From Arthrobacter sp. EPSL27 (GTDB lineage Bacteria > Actinomycetota > Actinomycetes > Actinomycetales > Micrococcaceae): DNA of 64,000 nucleotides. The notes below the pieces were generated by a model. The model was not told where the DNA came from and did not search any database. It worked only from the letters and a program-made list of their open reading frames with translations. Positions 46,074-53,553 of this stretch are shown piece by piece; positions within the stretch are counted from its first letter, which is position 1, and every line of letters begins with the position of its first letter. Position numbers and translations under genes: made by a program. The stretch lies in the NCBI RefSeq assembly GCF_001512305.1, contig NZ_LNUT01000004.1:1229392-1293391 (forward strand). The letters are read 5' to 3'.

Positions 46074-47051
46074 ATGACTGAATACCGACGCGTAGGAAAT
46101 TCCGGACTGACCGTCTCCGTCGTAGGGCTGGGCTGCAACAACCTTGGCCGGTCCAATACGGCCACCGAGTCGCAGGAGGGGACCGACGCCGTCGTCCATG
46201 CCGCCCTGGACTCCGGCATCACCTTCTTCGACGTCGCGGACACCTACGGCAAAGAGCCGGGCCTCAGCGAGACCATGCTGGGCAAAGCCCTCCAGGGCCG
46301 CCGCGACGACGCCGTGATCGGCACCAAGTTCGGGATGGACATGCGCGGGGCCAACGGCAACGACTTCGGCGCCCGCGGCTCCCGCCGGTACATCGTCAAA
46401 GCCGCCGAGGCCTCGCTGCGCAGGCTCGGAACGGACTGGATCGACCTCTACCAGTTCCACACCCCGGACCCGCTCACCCCGATCGACGAGACCCTCGACG
46501 CCCTCGACGAGCTGGTCACCAGCGGCAAGGTCCGCTACATCGGCCACTCCAACCGCGCCGGCTGGCAGATCGCCGAGGCCGAGTTCGTGGCCCGTGCCCG
46601 CGGGGGAGCCCGCTTCATCTCCAGCCAGAACCACTACAACCTGCTGGACCGCCGGGCCGAACAGGAGGTCACGCCGGCCGCCGAAGCCTACGGCCTGGGC
46701 GTCCTGCCATACTTCCCGCTGGCCAACGGCTTGCTCACCGGCAAGTACGCCAAGGACACCGCGCCCGCGGGGTCGCGCCTCAGCCACACCCGCACCAACC
46801 TGGTCCACGACGCCGACTGGGACCAGCTGGGCGCGTTCAGCGCCTTCGCCGCCGACCGCGGCCTCAACGAGATCCAGGTGGCGTTCTCCTGGCTCGCGGC
46901 CCAGCCCTCCGTCAGCAGCGTCATCGCCGGCGCCACCCGGCCCGAACAGGTCCGCCAGAACGCCGCGGCCGTCGCCTGGATCCCCACCGCAGCGGAACGT
47001 GCCGAGCTGGACGACCTCTTCCCGCGCACGCCGAAGGTCGCACTGTTCTGA
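46074..47051 (+). CDS. Aldo/keto reductase
   Basis: 325-residue NADP(H)-dependent (beta/alpha)8 oxidoreductase. The catalytic tetrad is visible as Asp and Tyr in FFDVADTYGKE, Lys in IGTKFGMD and His in DLYQFHTPDP. The nucleotide-binding end has SWLAAQPSVSSVIAGATRPEQV, which resembles the Kvbeta/YhdN subfamily. Physiological substrate unknown. The TAGGCT element upstream suggests its own leaderless transcript. It is followed by the nucleoside hydrolase and ECF genes, so a function in sugar or nucleoside metabolism is possible but not shown. Confidence 0.9.
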   Translation: MTEYRRVGNSGLTVSVVGLGCNNLGRSNTATESQEGTDAVVHAALDSGITFFDVADTYGKEPGLSETMLGKALQGRRDDAVIGTKFGMDMRGANGNDFGARGSRRYIVKAAEASLRRLGTDWIDLYQFHTPDPLTPIDETLDALDELVTSGKVRYIGHSNRAGWQIAEAEFVARARGGARFISSQNHYNLLDRRAEQEVTPAAEAYGLGVLPYFPLANGLLTGKYAKDTAPAGSRLSHTRTNLVHDADWDQLGAFSAFAADRGLNEIQVAFSWLAAQPSVSSVIAGATRPEQVRQNAAAVAWIPTAAERAELDDLFPRTPKVALF

Positions 47052-47095
47052 GCGCGGCGACACCCGGCGCCCCGGCTGCCGGATACCGGATCCTG

Positions 47096-48127
47096 ATGGA
47101 CGTCGACACCGGGATCGACGACGCCCTGGCCCTTGTCTACCTGCTGTCCCGGCCCGAGGTCCACCTGCAGGCCATCACCTGCACCGCCGGGAACGTCGGC
47201 GCCCGCCAGGTGGCGCTCAACAACCTGGCGCTGCTGGAGCTGTGCGGCCGGTCCGGCGTCGAGGTCGCCGTCGGCGCCGAGGTGCCGCTGGAAATCCCGC
47301 TGGTCACCACCGAAGAGACACACGGGCCGCAGGGGATCGGCTACGCCGAACTGCCGCCGCCGGCGCAGCGGATCTCGCCGCGCCACGCCGTCGACGTCTG
47401 GGTGGAGGAAGTCCGGGCGCACCCGGGGGAGATCACCGGGCTGATCACCGGGCCGCTGACCAACTTTGCCCTCGCCCTTCGCCGCGAACCGGAACTGCCG
47501 CGGCTGCTGAAGGGCCTGGTGATCATGGGCGGGAGCTTCTACTACCAGGGCAACACCACGCCCACCGCGGAATGGAACGTCTCGGTGGACCCGCACGCGG
47601 CCAAAGAGGTCTTCGCCGCGTACCGGGGCCTGCCGGAGGACAAACTGCCGCTGGTATGCGCCCTGGAGACGACGGAGCGGATCGAGATGCTGCCCGAGCA
47701 CCTCCGGCGCCTCGGCGACGCCGCAGGGGCAGGTCCCGAACTGGTCCTGCCGGAGCAGGCCGAGGGCCTCCGCAGCACCTCCGCCAGCCCGCTCGTGGCC
47801 TGCCTGTCGGATGCCATCAGGTTCTACATGGAATTCCACCGGCTCTACGACCAGGGCTACGTCGCCCACATGCACGACGCCTTCGCGGCCTGCGCCGCCG
47901 TCGGACGCACCCCTTTCACGGCCCGCCCCGCCACGGTCGACGTCGAAACCGGGTCGCCGCTGCTGATCGGCACCACGGTGGCGGACTTCCGCGGCCTCTG
48001 GGGACTGCCGCCCAACGCCCGGATCGTCGCCTCCAACGACCCGGAGCAGTGTTTCGAAGAGCTGATTTCCTCGGTGGGGGCACTGGCCCGGGAGCGCATG
48101 TCCGCCGGAACGCCCGCCACTGGTTAG
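47096..48127 (+). CDS. Inosine-uridine preferring nucleoside hydrolase
   Basis: 343-residue Ca2+-dependent hydrolase that splits ribonucleosides to base and ribose. The calcium/ribose motif MDVDTGIDDALAL, the GxxxN-type centre TGPLTNFAL and the GGSFYYQGNTTPTAEWNVSVDP stretch (read in two parts) identify the family; the late Asp appears as MHDAFAA. ATG 47096 leaves only one residue before the D-x-D motif, shorter than usual. The frame is open back to CTG 47048, so a non-ATG start giving ~16 more residues is possible. It is followed by an ECF transporter; the purine or pyrimidine preference is not readable. Confidence 0.92.
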   Translation: MDVDTGIDDALALVYLLSRPEVHLQAITCTAGNVGARQVALNNLALLELCGRSGVEVAVGAEVPLEIPLVTTEETHGPQGIGYAELPPPAQRISPRHAVDVWVEEVRAHPGEITGLITGPLTNFALALRREPELPRLLKGLVIMGGSFYYQGNTTPTAEWNVSVDPHAAKEVFAAYRGLPEDKLPLVCALETTERIEMLPEHLRRLGDAAGAGPELVLPEQAEGLRSTSASPLVACLSDAIRFYMEFHRLYDQGYVAHMHDAFAACAAVGRTPFTARPATVDVETGSPLLIGTTVADFRGLWGLPPNARIVASNDPEQCFEELISSVGALARERMSAGTPATG

Positions 48128-48187
48128 GATGGTAGCTGCGCCGAGGTGACATAGGCGGATGTTGCAGCCCCCACCAAAGGACCATCC
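48127..48187 (+). promoter_or_regulatory. Structured leader candidate before ECF S-component gene
   Basis: GGATGGT (48127-48133) can pair with ACCATCC (48181-48187), just before ATG 48190. An inner GCTGC/GCAGC helix (48135-48139 with 48164-48168) is nested inside. The ribosome site AAAGGA (48176-48181) abuts the outer helix. The same region holds TAGGAT (48125-48130), a -10-like hexamer, so the first arm may instead be promoter. Confidence 0.35.
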
Positions 48188-48189
48188 CC

Positions 48190-49053
48190 ATGTCACAGCA
48201 GCCCCTGACCCTCCCTGCCACCGGCCCGGGCGACGGCTCCGCCGCCGGCAGGCCCGCCGGCACAACTACAGCACAGCGCAACCGCCGCCTGCTGGAACTC
48301 GCCGGTGCCGCAGCGATCGCGGCCACCTACCTCTTCCTGGTCCTTACCCAGCCCGCGGACATCGCCAACGGCCCGGCCAGCGCGGCCGCGCTTGTGGCCC
48401 TCGGCGGGTTCCTGCTCGGCGCCATCCTGCTGGTGGCCGCGGCGCTTCCGGTCCTCCCCACGTCCACGCTGGTCCTGATGCCGGTGGCCCTGGTCCTGAA
48501 CGTGGTCCTGGGCCAGCTCATGGGCACCACCGGGCTGCCGTTCTATCTCGACGCCATCGGCACCGTCCTGATCGCGGTCCTTGCCGGGCCCGCCGCGGGT
48601 GCCGCCACGGGCGCGCTCAGCACCATCGTCTGGTCCTTCTTCAACCCAACCGTGCTGCCCTTCGCTGCCGGGGCCGCGCTGATCGGCTTCCTCGCCGGCC
48701 TTGCCGCCCGGTCCGGCCTGTTCCGCCGGTTCTACCTCGCGCCCGTGGCCGGCTTCGTCACCGGCATCCTTGCCGGCGTCGTGTCCGCCCCGATCGCGGC
48801 GTTCGTCTTCGGCGGCACCGCGGGCCTCGGCACCGGCGCGGTGGTCAGCGCCTTCCGCGCCATGGGCGACACCCTCCTCGCTGCCATCACCAAGCAGGCA
48901 CTGATCTCGGACCCCATGGACAAGGCCATCGTCTTCGCCATCGCCGCCCTTCTGGTCTACGCCCTGCCGCGCCGCACCACCTTCCAGTTCGCGTTCGTCC
49001 GGCGCTTCCGGGTGCTGGCGGGCAAGACCCCGGCAGTCACGCCGGACGCCTGA
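48190..49053 (+). CDS. ECF transporter substrate-binding (S) component
   Basis: 287-residue membrane protein with about six helices after a ~35-residue cytosolic N-terminus. The signature LPFYLDAIGTVLIAVLAGP and the following GAATGALSTIVWSFFNPT loop are typical of an S-component family of group I ECF importers. S components define the vitamin or nucleobase carried. The gene stands between a nucleoside hydrolase and ecfT/ecfA, so nucleosides or their products are the likely cargo; that is inference. AAAGGA precedes ATG with 8-nt spacing. Confidence 0.85.
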   Translation: MSQQPLTLPATGPGDGSAAGRPAGTTTAQRNRRLLELAGAAAIAATYLFLVLTQPADIANGPASAAALVALGGFLLGAILLVAAALPVLPTSTLVLMPVALVLNVVLGQLMGTTGLPFYLDAIGTVLIAVLAGPAAGAATGALSTIVWSFFNPTVLPFAAGAALIGFLAGLAARSGLFRRFYLAPVAGFVTGILAGVVSAPIAAFVFGGTAGLGTGAVVSAFRAMGDTLLAAITKQALISDPMDKAIVFAIAALLVYALPRRTTFQFAFVRRFRVLAGKTPAVTPDA

Positions 49054-49095
49054 TCCGGACACCTGATCCGTACGCCGCCCCGGAAGCCTGGCCGC

Positions 49096-49854
49096 ATGCC
49101 CGCACCCCTTCATCCGCTGACGTCGCTGACCGCTGCCTGCTGCACCGCGGCAGTCACGACGGCGGCGGGCAGCTGGCCGCTGTCTGTGGCGGTCTCCGCC
49201 GCGGCCGCGGTGCTGGCCGTGCGGGCCGGCGCCGGCCGCCGCGTCCTCACCGCGGCCGCAGCGGTCCTGCTGCCGCTGGGGTTGTCGCTGCTGATGCTGC
49301 ATGGCCTCTTCTTCCCGGAGGGCCGCACCGTGCTGGCGGCCTGGGGCCCGGCGCGGGTGACGGCGGAGGGGCTGGCTTTCGCCCTGGAAGCGGGCACGCG
49401 CACGGGCGCCTGCGTGCTGGTGCTGCTCCTCTTCTCCTTTACCGTCAGCGCCCCGGACCTCGTCGCCGCGCTTAACGTCCGCGGGCTGCCGCCGCAGTTC
49501 AGTTTCGTCCTCGCGTCCGCGCTGACGCTGCTGCCGGCCGTGGCCGGCAGGCTCGGCGCCATCCGCACGGCCCAGGAATCCCGCGGGCTGGTGCTTGGCG
49601 GCGGCGCGCTGGCCCGGCTGGCCGCGGTGCGGGTGCAGATGGTGCCGCTGGTCCTTGGCCTCCTCGAAGAGTCCGGGCACCGGGCCCAGGCCCTGGAAGC
49701 CCGCGGCTTTGGCCGCCCGGGCCCCCGCACCAGCTACCGCGAGGTGCCGGATCCGCCCGCGCAGCGCCGGCTCCGGGCCGTGCTGCTGGTGCTCGCCGCC
49801 GCGGCCGTGGCCCTCCGGCTTGGAGCCTCGTGGCCGGCCGCGGGGCTGCTGTGA
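49096..49854 (+). CDS. ecfT: ECF transporter transmembrane (T) component
   Basis: 252-residue membrane protein with about five helices plus cytosolic coupling helices. The two Arg motifs that dock into EcfA ATPases are visible as AQESRGL and ALEARGF. It transmits ATP-driven movement to the S component. Starts 43 bp after the S component and ends by GTGA overlap with the ATPase gene, so S, T and A are co-expressed. Confidence 0.92.
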   Translation: MPAPLHPLTSLTAACCTAAVTTAAGSWPLSVAVSAAAAVLAVRAGAGRRVLTAAAAVLLPLGLSLLMLHGLFFPEGRTVLAAWGPARVTAEGLAFALEAGTRTGACVLVLLLFSFTVSAPDLVAALNVRGLPPQFSFVLASALTLLPAVAGRLGAIRTAQESRGLVLGGGALARLAAVRVQMVPLVLGLLEESGHRAQALEARGFGRPGPRTSYREVPDPPAQRRLRAVLLVLAAAAVALRLGASWPAAGLL

Positions 49855-51368
49855 CAGGCGCAGGCCCGGCCGCCGCCGTCGGGACCCACGACATGCTGGC
49901 TGCCCGCATCAACAGCTTCAGCTTCCATGGCGATGCGGCCCCCGCGCTGCGGAACGTGGAGTTCGGCGTCCGTGCCGGCACACTGACCGCCGTCCTGGGC
50001 GGGTCCGGCAGCGGCAAGACCACCCTCGGCAAGCTGCTGGCCGGCTGGCATCGGCCCGGACACTCCGGAACGCTGGCCGGGTGGCTTGAGCTGGCCGGCG
50101 AGCGGCTGGAGTTCCGCGGCGGCGGGGATGATCCCCGGATCAATCCCGCCGGCTGGTCGGACCGGGTGGGTTACGTGCCGCAGGATGCGGCCGCCATGCT
50201 CAGCACGGTGCGCTCCACCGTCGCCGAGGAACTTGCCTTCGGCCTCGAAAACCGCGGCACGCCGCGGCCTGACATGCTCCGGGAGGTCGGGCGCATCGCG
50301 GACCTGACCGGGCTGGCGGCTTTCCTGGACCGCGACCCCGCCACCCTGTCCGGCGGGGAACTGCGGCGCCTCGCCATAGCTTGCGCAGTGATCACTGAAC
50401 CGCAGGTGCTGGTGCTGGACGAACCGCTGGCCTCCCTCGACGCCGCCGGAGTGATCGTGGTCCGGGACCTCATCGCCCGGCTCACCAAAGCGGGGACCGC
50501 CGTCGTGGTGCTCAGCCAGTCAGCCGACGGGCTGGCCCGCTCCGCAGCGCGCTGGCTGGTCCTCGACGGCGGCACCGCTGCCGCCGGCGGCCGGCCCCGG
50601 GAGCTGCTCCGGTCACCGGAGCTCGCCCGGAGCGGAGTCGTGCTCCACGCGGTCACCCACACCGCGCCGGCCGTCCGGGCAGGCCTGCCCGCAGGTGCTG
50701 CGCCGGTGCTGGAGCTGGACGGTCTGGGCTTCTGCTATCCCGGGGCGGGCGGCGCCGCGGGGGAGCGGCCGCTGCTGCGGGATCTGCACCTGCGGGTGCG
50801 GCCGGGGGAAGTCGTGGCGATCACCGGTCCCAACGGGGCCGGCAAGTCCACGCTGCTGCGCCACCTCAACGGGCTGCTGCAGCCGCTGGCCGGCGAGGTC
50901 CGTGTCCAGGGGCGGAGCATTGCCAGCCTTCCCACGGGCCGGGTGGCCGCTGCGGTGGGGCTGCTCTTCCAGCACCCCCGGGACCAGCTTTTCGAGCGGA
51001 CGGTGCTGCGGGAGGTGGGCTTCGGCCTGCGCAGGCTGCGGGGCAGGGAAGCCGGCGCCGCCGCGGACGCCGCCCTGGACGCCGTCGGGCTGTCCGGGGA
51101 AGCGGGCACGCACCCGGCGGAGCTGCCGGCGTCGAAACAGCGGCTGCTGGCCCTCGCCACTGCCCTGGCCCGCCGCCCGGCCGTCCTCGCCCTCGACGAG
51201 CCCACGGTGGGGCTGGACCGGCACGGCCTGGCGGTCCTGCGCCGGGCCATCGACGCCGAGGTTGCGCGGGGCGCCGCCGTGATACTGGTCACCCACGACC
51301 CCCTCTTCGCCAGCTCCACGGCACACCGCGTCCTGGTGCTTGAGGGCGGGGCGCTGCGGGAGCCCTGA
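49851..51368 (+). CDS. ecfA: Fused EcfA-A' ATPase of the ECF transporter
   Basis: 505-residue protein with two ABC ATPase domains in one chain. Domain 1: Walker A GGSGSGKTT, signature LSGGELRRL, Walker B VLVLDEPLASLD, but the H-loop position reads VVVLSQSAD with no His. Domain 2: Walker A GPNGAGKST, Q loop LLFQHPRDQ, Walker B VLALDEPTVGLD and H-loop VTHDP, but the signature is replaced by LPASKQRLL. The domains thus complement each other into one canonical and one degenerate ATP site. The first start at GTG 49851 overlaps ecfT. No other nucleotide-binding component is in this window. Confidence 0.93.
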   Translation: MTGAGPAAAVGTHDMLAARINSFSFHGDAAPALRNVEFGVRAGTLTAVLGGSGSGKTTLGKLLAGWHRPGHSGTLAGWLELAGERLEFRGGGDDPRINPAGWSDRVGYVPQDAAAMLSTVRSTVAEELAFGLENRGTPRPDMLREVGRIADLTGLAAFLDRDPATLSGGELRRLAIACAVITEPQVLVLDEPLASLDAAGVIVVRDLIARLTKAGTAVVVLSQSADGLARSAARWLVLDGGTAAAGGRPRELLRSPELARSGVVLHAVTHTAPAVRAGLPAGAAPVLELDGLGFCYPGAGGAAGERPLLRDLHLRVRPGEVVAITGPNGAGKSTLLRHLNGLLQPLAGEVRVQGRSIASLPTGRVAAAVGLLFQHPRDQLFERTVLREVGFGLRRLRGREAGAAADAALDAVGLSGEAGTHPAELPASKQRLLALATALARRPAVLALDEPTVGLDRHGLAVLRRAIDAEVARGAAVILVTHDPLFASSTAHRVLVLEGGALREP

Positions 51369-51380
51369 TTCCCGCCGGGA

Positions 51381-51399
51381 GGGGGCTTGCGGCCCTACC
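51381..51399 (+). repeat. Shared 19-mer upstream of membrane paralog 1
   Basis: GGGGGCTTGCGGCCCTACC occurs here and, identically, at 52458-52476. It stands 31 and 32 bases before the respective ATG. It is either a remnant of the duplication that produced the paralogs or a shared control site. Confidence 0.75.
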
Positions 51400-51430
51400 G
51401 GCCCGCATCCCCGGGGCCCAGCATGGGGCC

Positions 51431-52417
51431 ATGAACGCCCCAGCAGAAGCCACCGGACCGGCCGCCATGCCGGCCGTCCTGAAGATTGCAGCCGGCATCT
51501 GGCTGCTTCTCGGGGGAATCGGAACAGTGTGGACGCTGATGGGTCTGCTGATGGTGCTGGCCTTCGGCGGAATGGTCGCCCCGGCGACGTACCTCCCGGC
51601 GCTGGCGCTTTACCTGGCCAGCGGAGCCGTTTTCGTCACGGGTCTTGTCCTGGCCGCGCTCCTGCGGCGCGGGGCGCGGTGGGCACGCATCGTCCTGACG
51701 GCACTGGCGGTGATTCTTCCGGCGCTCCTGTTCGTCCGCGGCCGGCCGTCCGTGGGCGAGGTTCCCTGGCAGCAGGTCCTGCTGTCGCCTGTGGGCGGGG
51801 CAGGTCTTGCCGCCGTGGCCGCAACGGTACTGATGTGGCTGCCGCCGTCCAACAGATTCTTTGCCCTGCGGGCGGTAAGCCTGGCCGAAACACCGGCTGC
51901 CTCCAGGCCAGGCGGCATGCCACAACCCGTGGCGGCAGCGGCTTGGATCCTGCTGGTGGCCGGCATCGTCGCCGCCCTTCAGGCCGCGCTGGGGCTGGCG
52001 CTCCTTGCCGGATTTTGGGATCCGTCCGTGAACGGTATTCCGGCGCTGGTGCTGTGGCTTACTCTCGCGGCGGTGGCGGTTGCCGACATCGCCTGCGCCC
52101 GGGAAGTCCGGCGGGGAAAGCCGTTTGTCCGCCCCCTGGTGACGATCATCCCTCCGGCCGGCCTCGGCCTCATCGGGCTGGCCGCGGTGGCCGGCACTTT
52201 GTCACTGGACCCCGGCAACCCGCCGGCCCCGGGCGGGCTGGGTGCGGCCGTTCTTCTCGCGGTTCTGACGCAGGGCCTTCCGCTCATCGCCGGCCTGGTG
52301 GCCGCCGTCCTCGTCTGGCTCCCCGCGTCAGGACCGCACTTCCGCACGGGCGGCGAGGCCGTTCCGGCGGCGCCGGCAGGACCCGGCCAGGCAGCGCTGC
52401 CGCCCGCACCCGGCTAG
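51431..52417 (+). CDS. Polytopic membrane protein, paralog 1 of a tandem pair
   Basis: 328-residue membrane protein of unknown function, about eight hydrophobic helices arranged as two similar halves (helix pairs near ~15-110 and ~165-310). Characteristic blocks: ALYLASGAVFVTGLVL, VAATVLMWLPPSNRF, WILLVAGIVAALQA, and a late VLVWLPASGPHF. WLP appears at the end of both halves, suggesting internal duplication. It is not recognisable as a known transporter. It is followed by a paralog with about 50-60% visible similarity. Confidence 0.72.
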   Translation: MNAPAEATGPAAMPAVLKIAAGIWLLLGGIGTVWTLMGLLMVLAFGGMVAPATYLPALALYLASGAVFVTGLVLAALLRRGARWARIVLTALAVILPALLFVRGRPSVGEVPWQQVLLSPVGGAGLAAVAATVLMWLPPSNRFFALRAVSLAETPAASRPGGMPQPVAAAAWILLVAGIVAALQAALGLALLAGFWDPSVNGIPALVLWLTLAAVAVADIACAREVRRGKPFVRPLVTIIPPAGLGLIGLAAVAGTLSLDPGNPPAPGGLGAAVLLAVLTQGLPLIAGLVAAVLVWLPASGPHFRTGGEAVPAAPAGPGQAALPPAPG

Positions 52418-52457
52418 GGCGCGGGCCGCGGGACGCTTGCGGCGGAGTCCGGCTGGC

Positions 52458-52476
52458 AGGGGGCTTGCGGCCCTAC
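52458..52476 (+). repeat. Shared 19-mer upstream of membrane paralog 2
   Basis: Identical copy of the element at 51381-51399, 32 bases before ATG 52509. Confidence 0.75.
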
Positions 52477-52508
52477 CCGGTCCGCGCCGCGTACCCAAGC
52501 ATCGAGGC

Positions 52509-53493
52509 ATGGACTCACCAACAGGCACTGCCACGAACGCCACCAGTCCGGCTGTCCTGTTCATTTCGTCTGCGATCTGGCTTGTTCTCGGGGTACTCGG
52601 AACCCTCTGGTCGCTGGTGCGGCTGCTGCTGGTCATGGTCATGGGCGGCATGCTGGGGCCGGAGACGTATCTCGCCACGCTGGCGCTCTACCTGGCCAGC
52701 GGTGCTGTGTTCGTGGGCTGCATCGTCTTCGCCGGCCTCCTGGGGCGCGGCCGAAGGCTGGCACGCCTCTTCCTGTCGGCGTATGTGGTGATCCTGCCGG
52801 CCCTGTTTTCGACCCCCTCTTACCTGGGCGGCACGGCGTCCGACGGCGGGATGCCCTCGGTGGGGGTGCCGTGGCGGGACGCGCTGCTCTCTCCCGCCGG
52901 GGCGGCCGTTCTGCTCGCGGCCGCCGCCACGGTGCTGATGTGGCTGCCGCCGGCGAACGCGTACATCTCGCGCGGTGGTGCGGCCAGGCTGGAAGATGGC
53001 GGATCCGGGCCCGGATCCGGCCGCGTGCCTTCCGCCGTGACGGCAGCGGCCTGGATCCTGGTTGTCTCCGGGATTGTCGCCGCTCTGGAGGCAGCGTTTG
53101 GCCTGCTCCTGGAGAGAGAGTATCGGCTCGGCTGCCAATACGACTCCGGCGCTGCTACTGTTTCTGACCCTTGCCGTGGTTGCTGTGGTGAACCTCGCCT
53201 GCGCCCGGGGGGTCCGGCGCGGACGGCGGTACGTCCGCCCTGTTGTCACCGTTGTCCCCGTCGCTGGGCTGGTCCTTGTAGTGCTGGCGACGGTCACCCA
53301 AGTGTCGGCCGTACCGGCGGGGAGCCCCTGGGCCGCGGGCGGGCCGGGGGCGGCGATCCTGCTGACGATTTTTTCCCAGGGGCTGCCCGTCCTCGGTGGC
53401 CTGGCCGCTGCGGGGCTCGTCTGGCTTCCCTCATCACGCAGATATTTCCGTCAGAGCGCCGACGTTCTGCCGGCCGGCACCGGAGGAACATGA
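52509..53493 (+). pseudogene. Polytopic membrane protein, paralog 2, frameshifted in a GA tract
   Basis: The reading frame starting at ATG 52509 matches paralog 1 (LALYLASGAVFVGCIV, AAATVLMWLPPANAY, AWILVVSGIVAALEAAFG). After LLLERE it leaves the family and runs into a Cys/Pro/Arg-rich tail. The C-terminal half (ALLLFLTLAVVAVVNLACARG, then LTIFSQGLPVLGGLAAAGLV and WLPSSRRYF) continues in another frame and stops at 53493. The switch falls in GAGAGAGAG at 53112-53120. Adding one GA unit would join LERE to SIGSAANTTPAL in register with paralog 1. This fits contraction of a dinucleotide tract; phase variation, a pseudogene or a sequencing error are all open. Confidence 0.8.
53112..53120 (+). repeat. 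GA dinucleotide tract at frameshift
   Basis: Four and a half GA units, in the coding region of membrane paralog 2, exactly where the frame changes. Loss or gain of a unit would toggle the C-terminal half on and off. Confidence 0.7.
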
Positions 53494-53498
53494 CACGG

Positions 53499-53543
53499 CA
53501 GTGCCCCCGCCCGCACTCGCCAGGAGTGCGGGCGGGGGCACTG
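53499..53543. terminator. Strong hairpin terminator between paralog 2 and fadB
   Basis: Perfect 20-bp stem (53499-53518 with 53524-53543) and a GCCAG loop. It sits between the convergent membrane-protein and fadB genes, 10 bp after the fadB stop. T-tracts are weak, but the stem is the longest in the window. Confidence 0.85.
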
Positions 53544-53553
53544 ATTGCCCCGC

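Noticed and set aside
47048..47095. CTG start for nucleoside hydrolase
   Set aside because: It would give a more typical N-terminus but CTG is rare and no ribosome site is evident, so ATG 47096 was kept.
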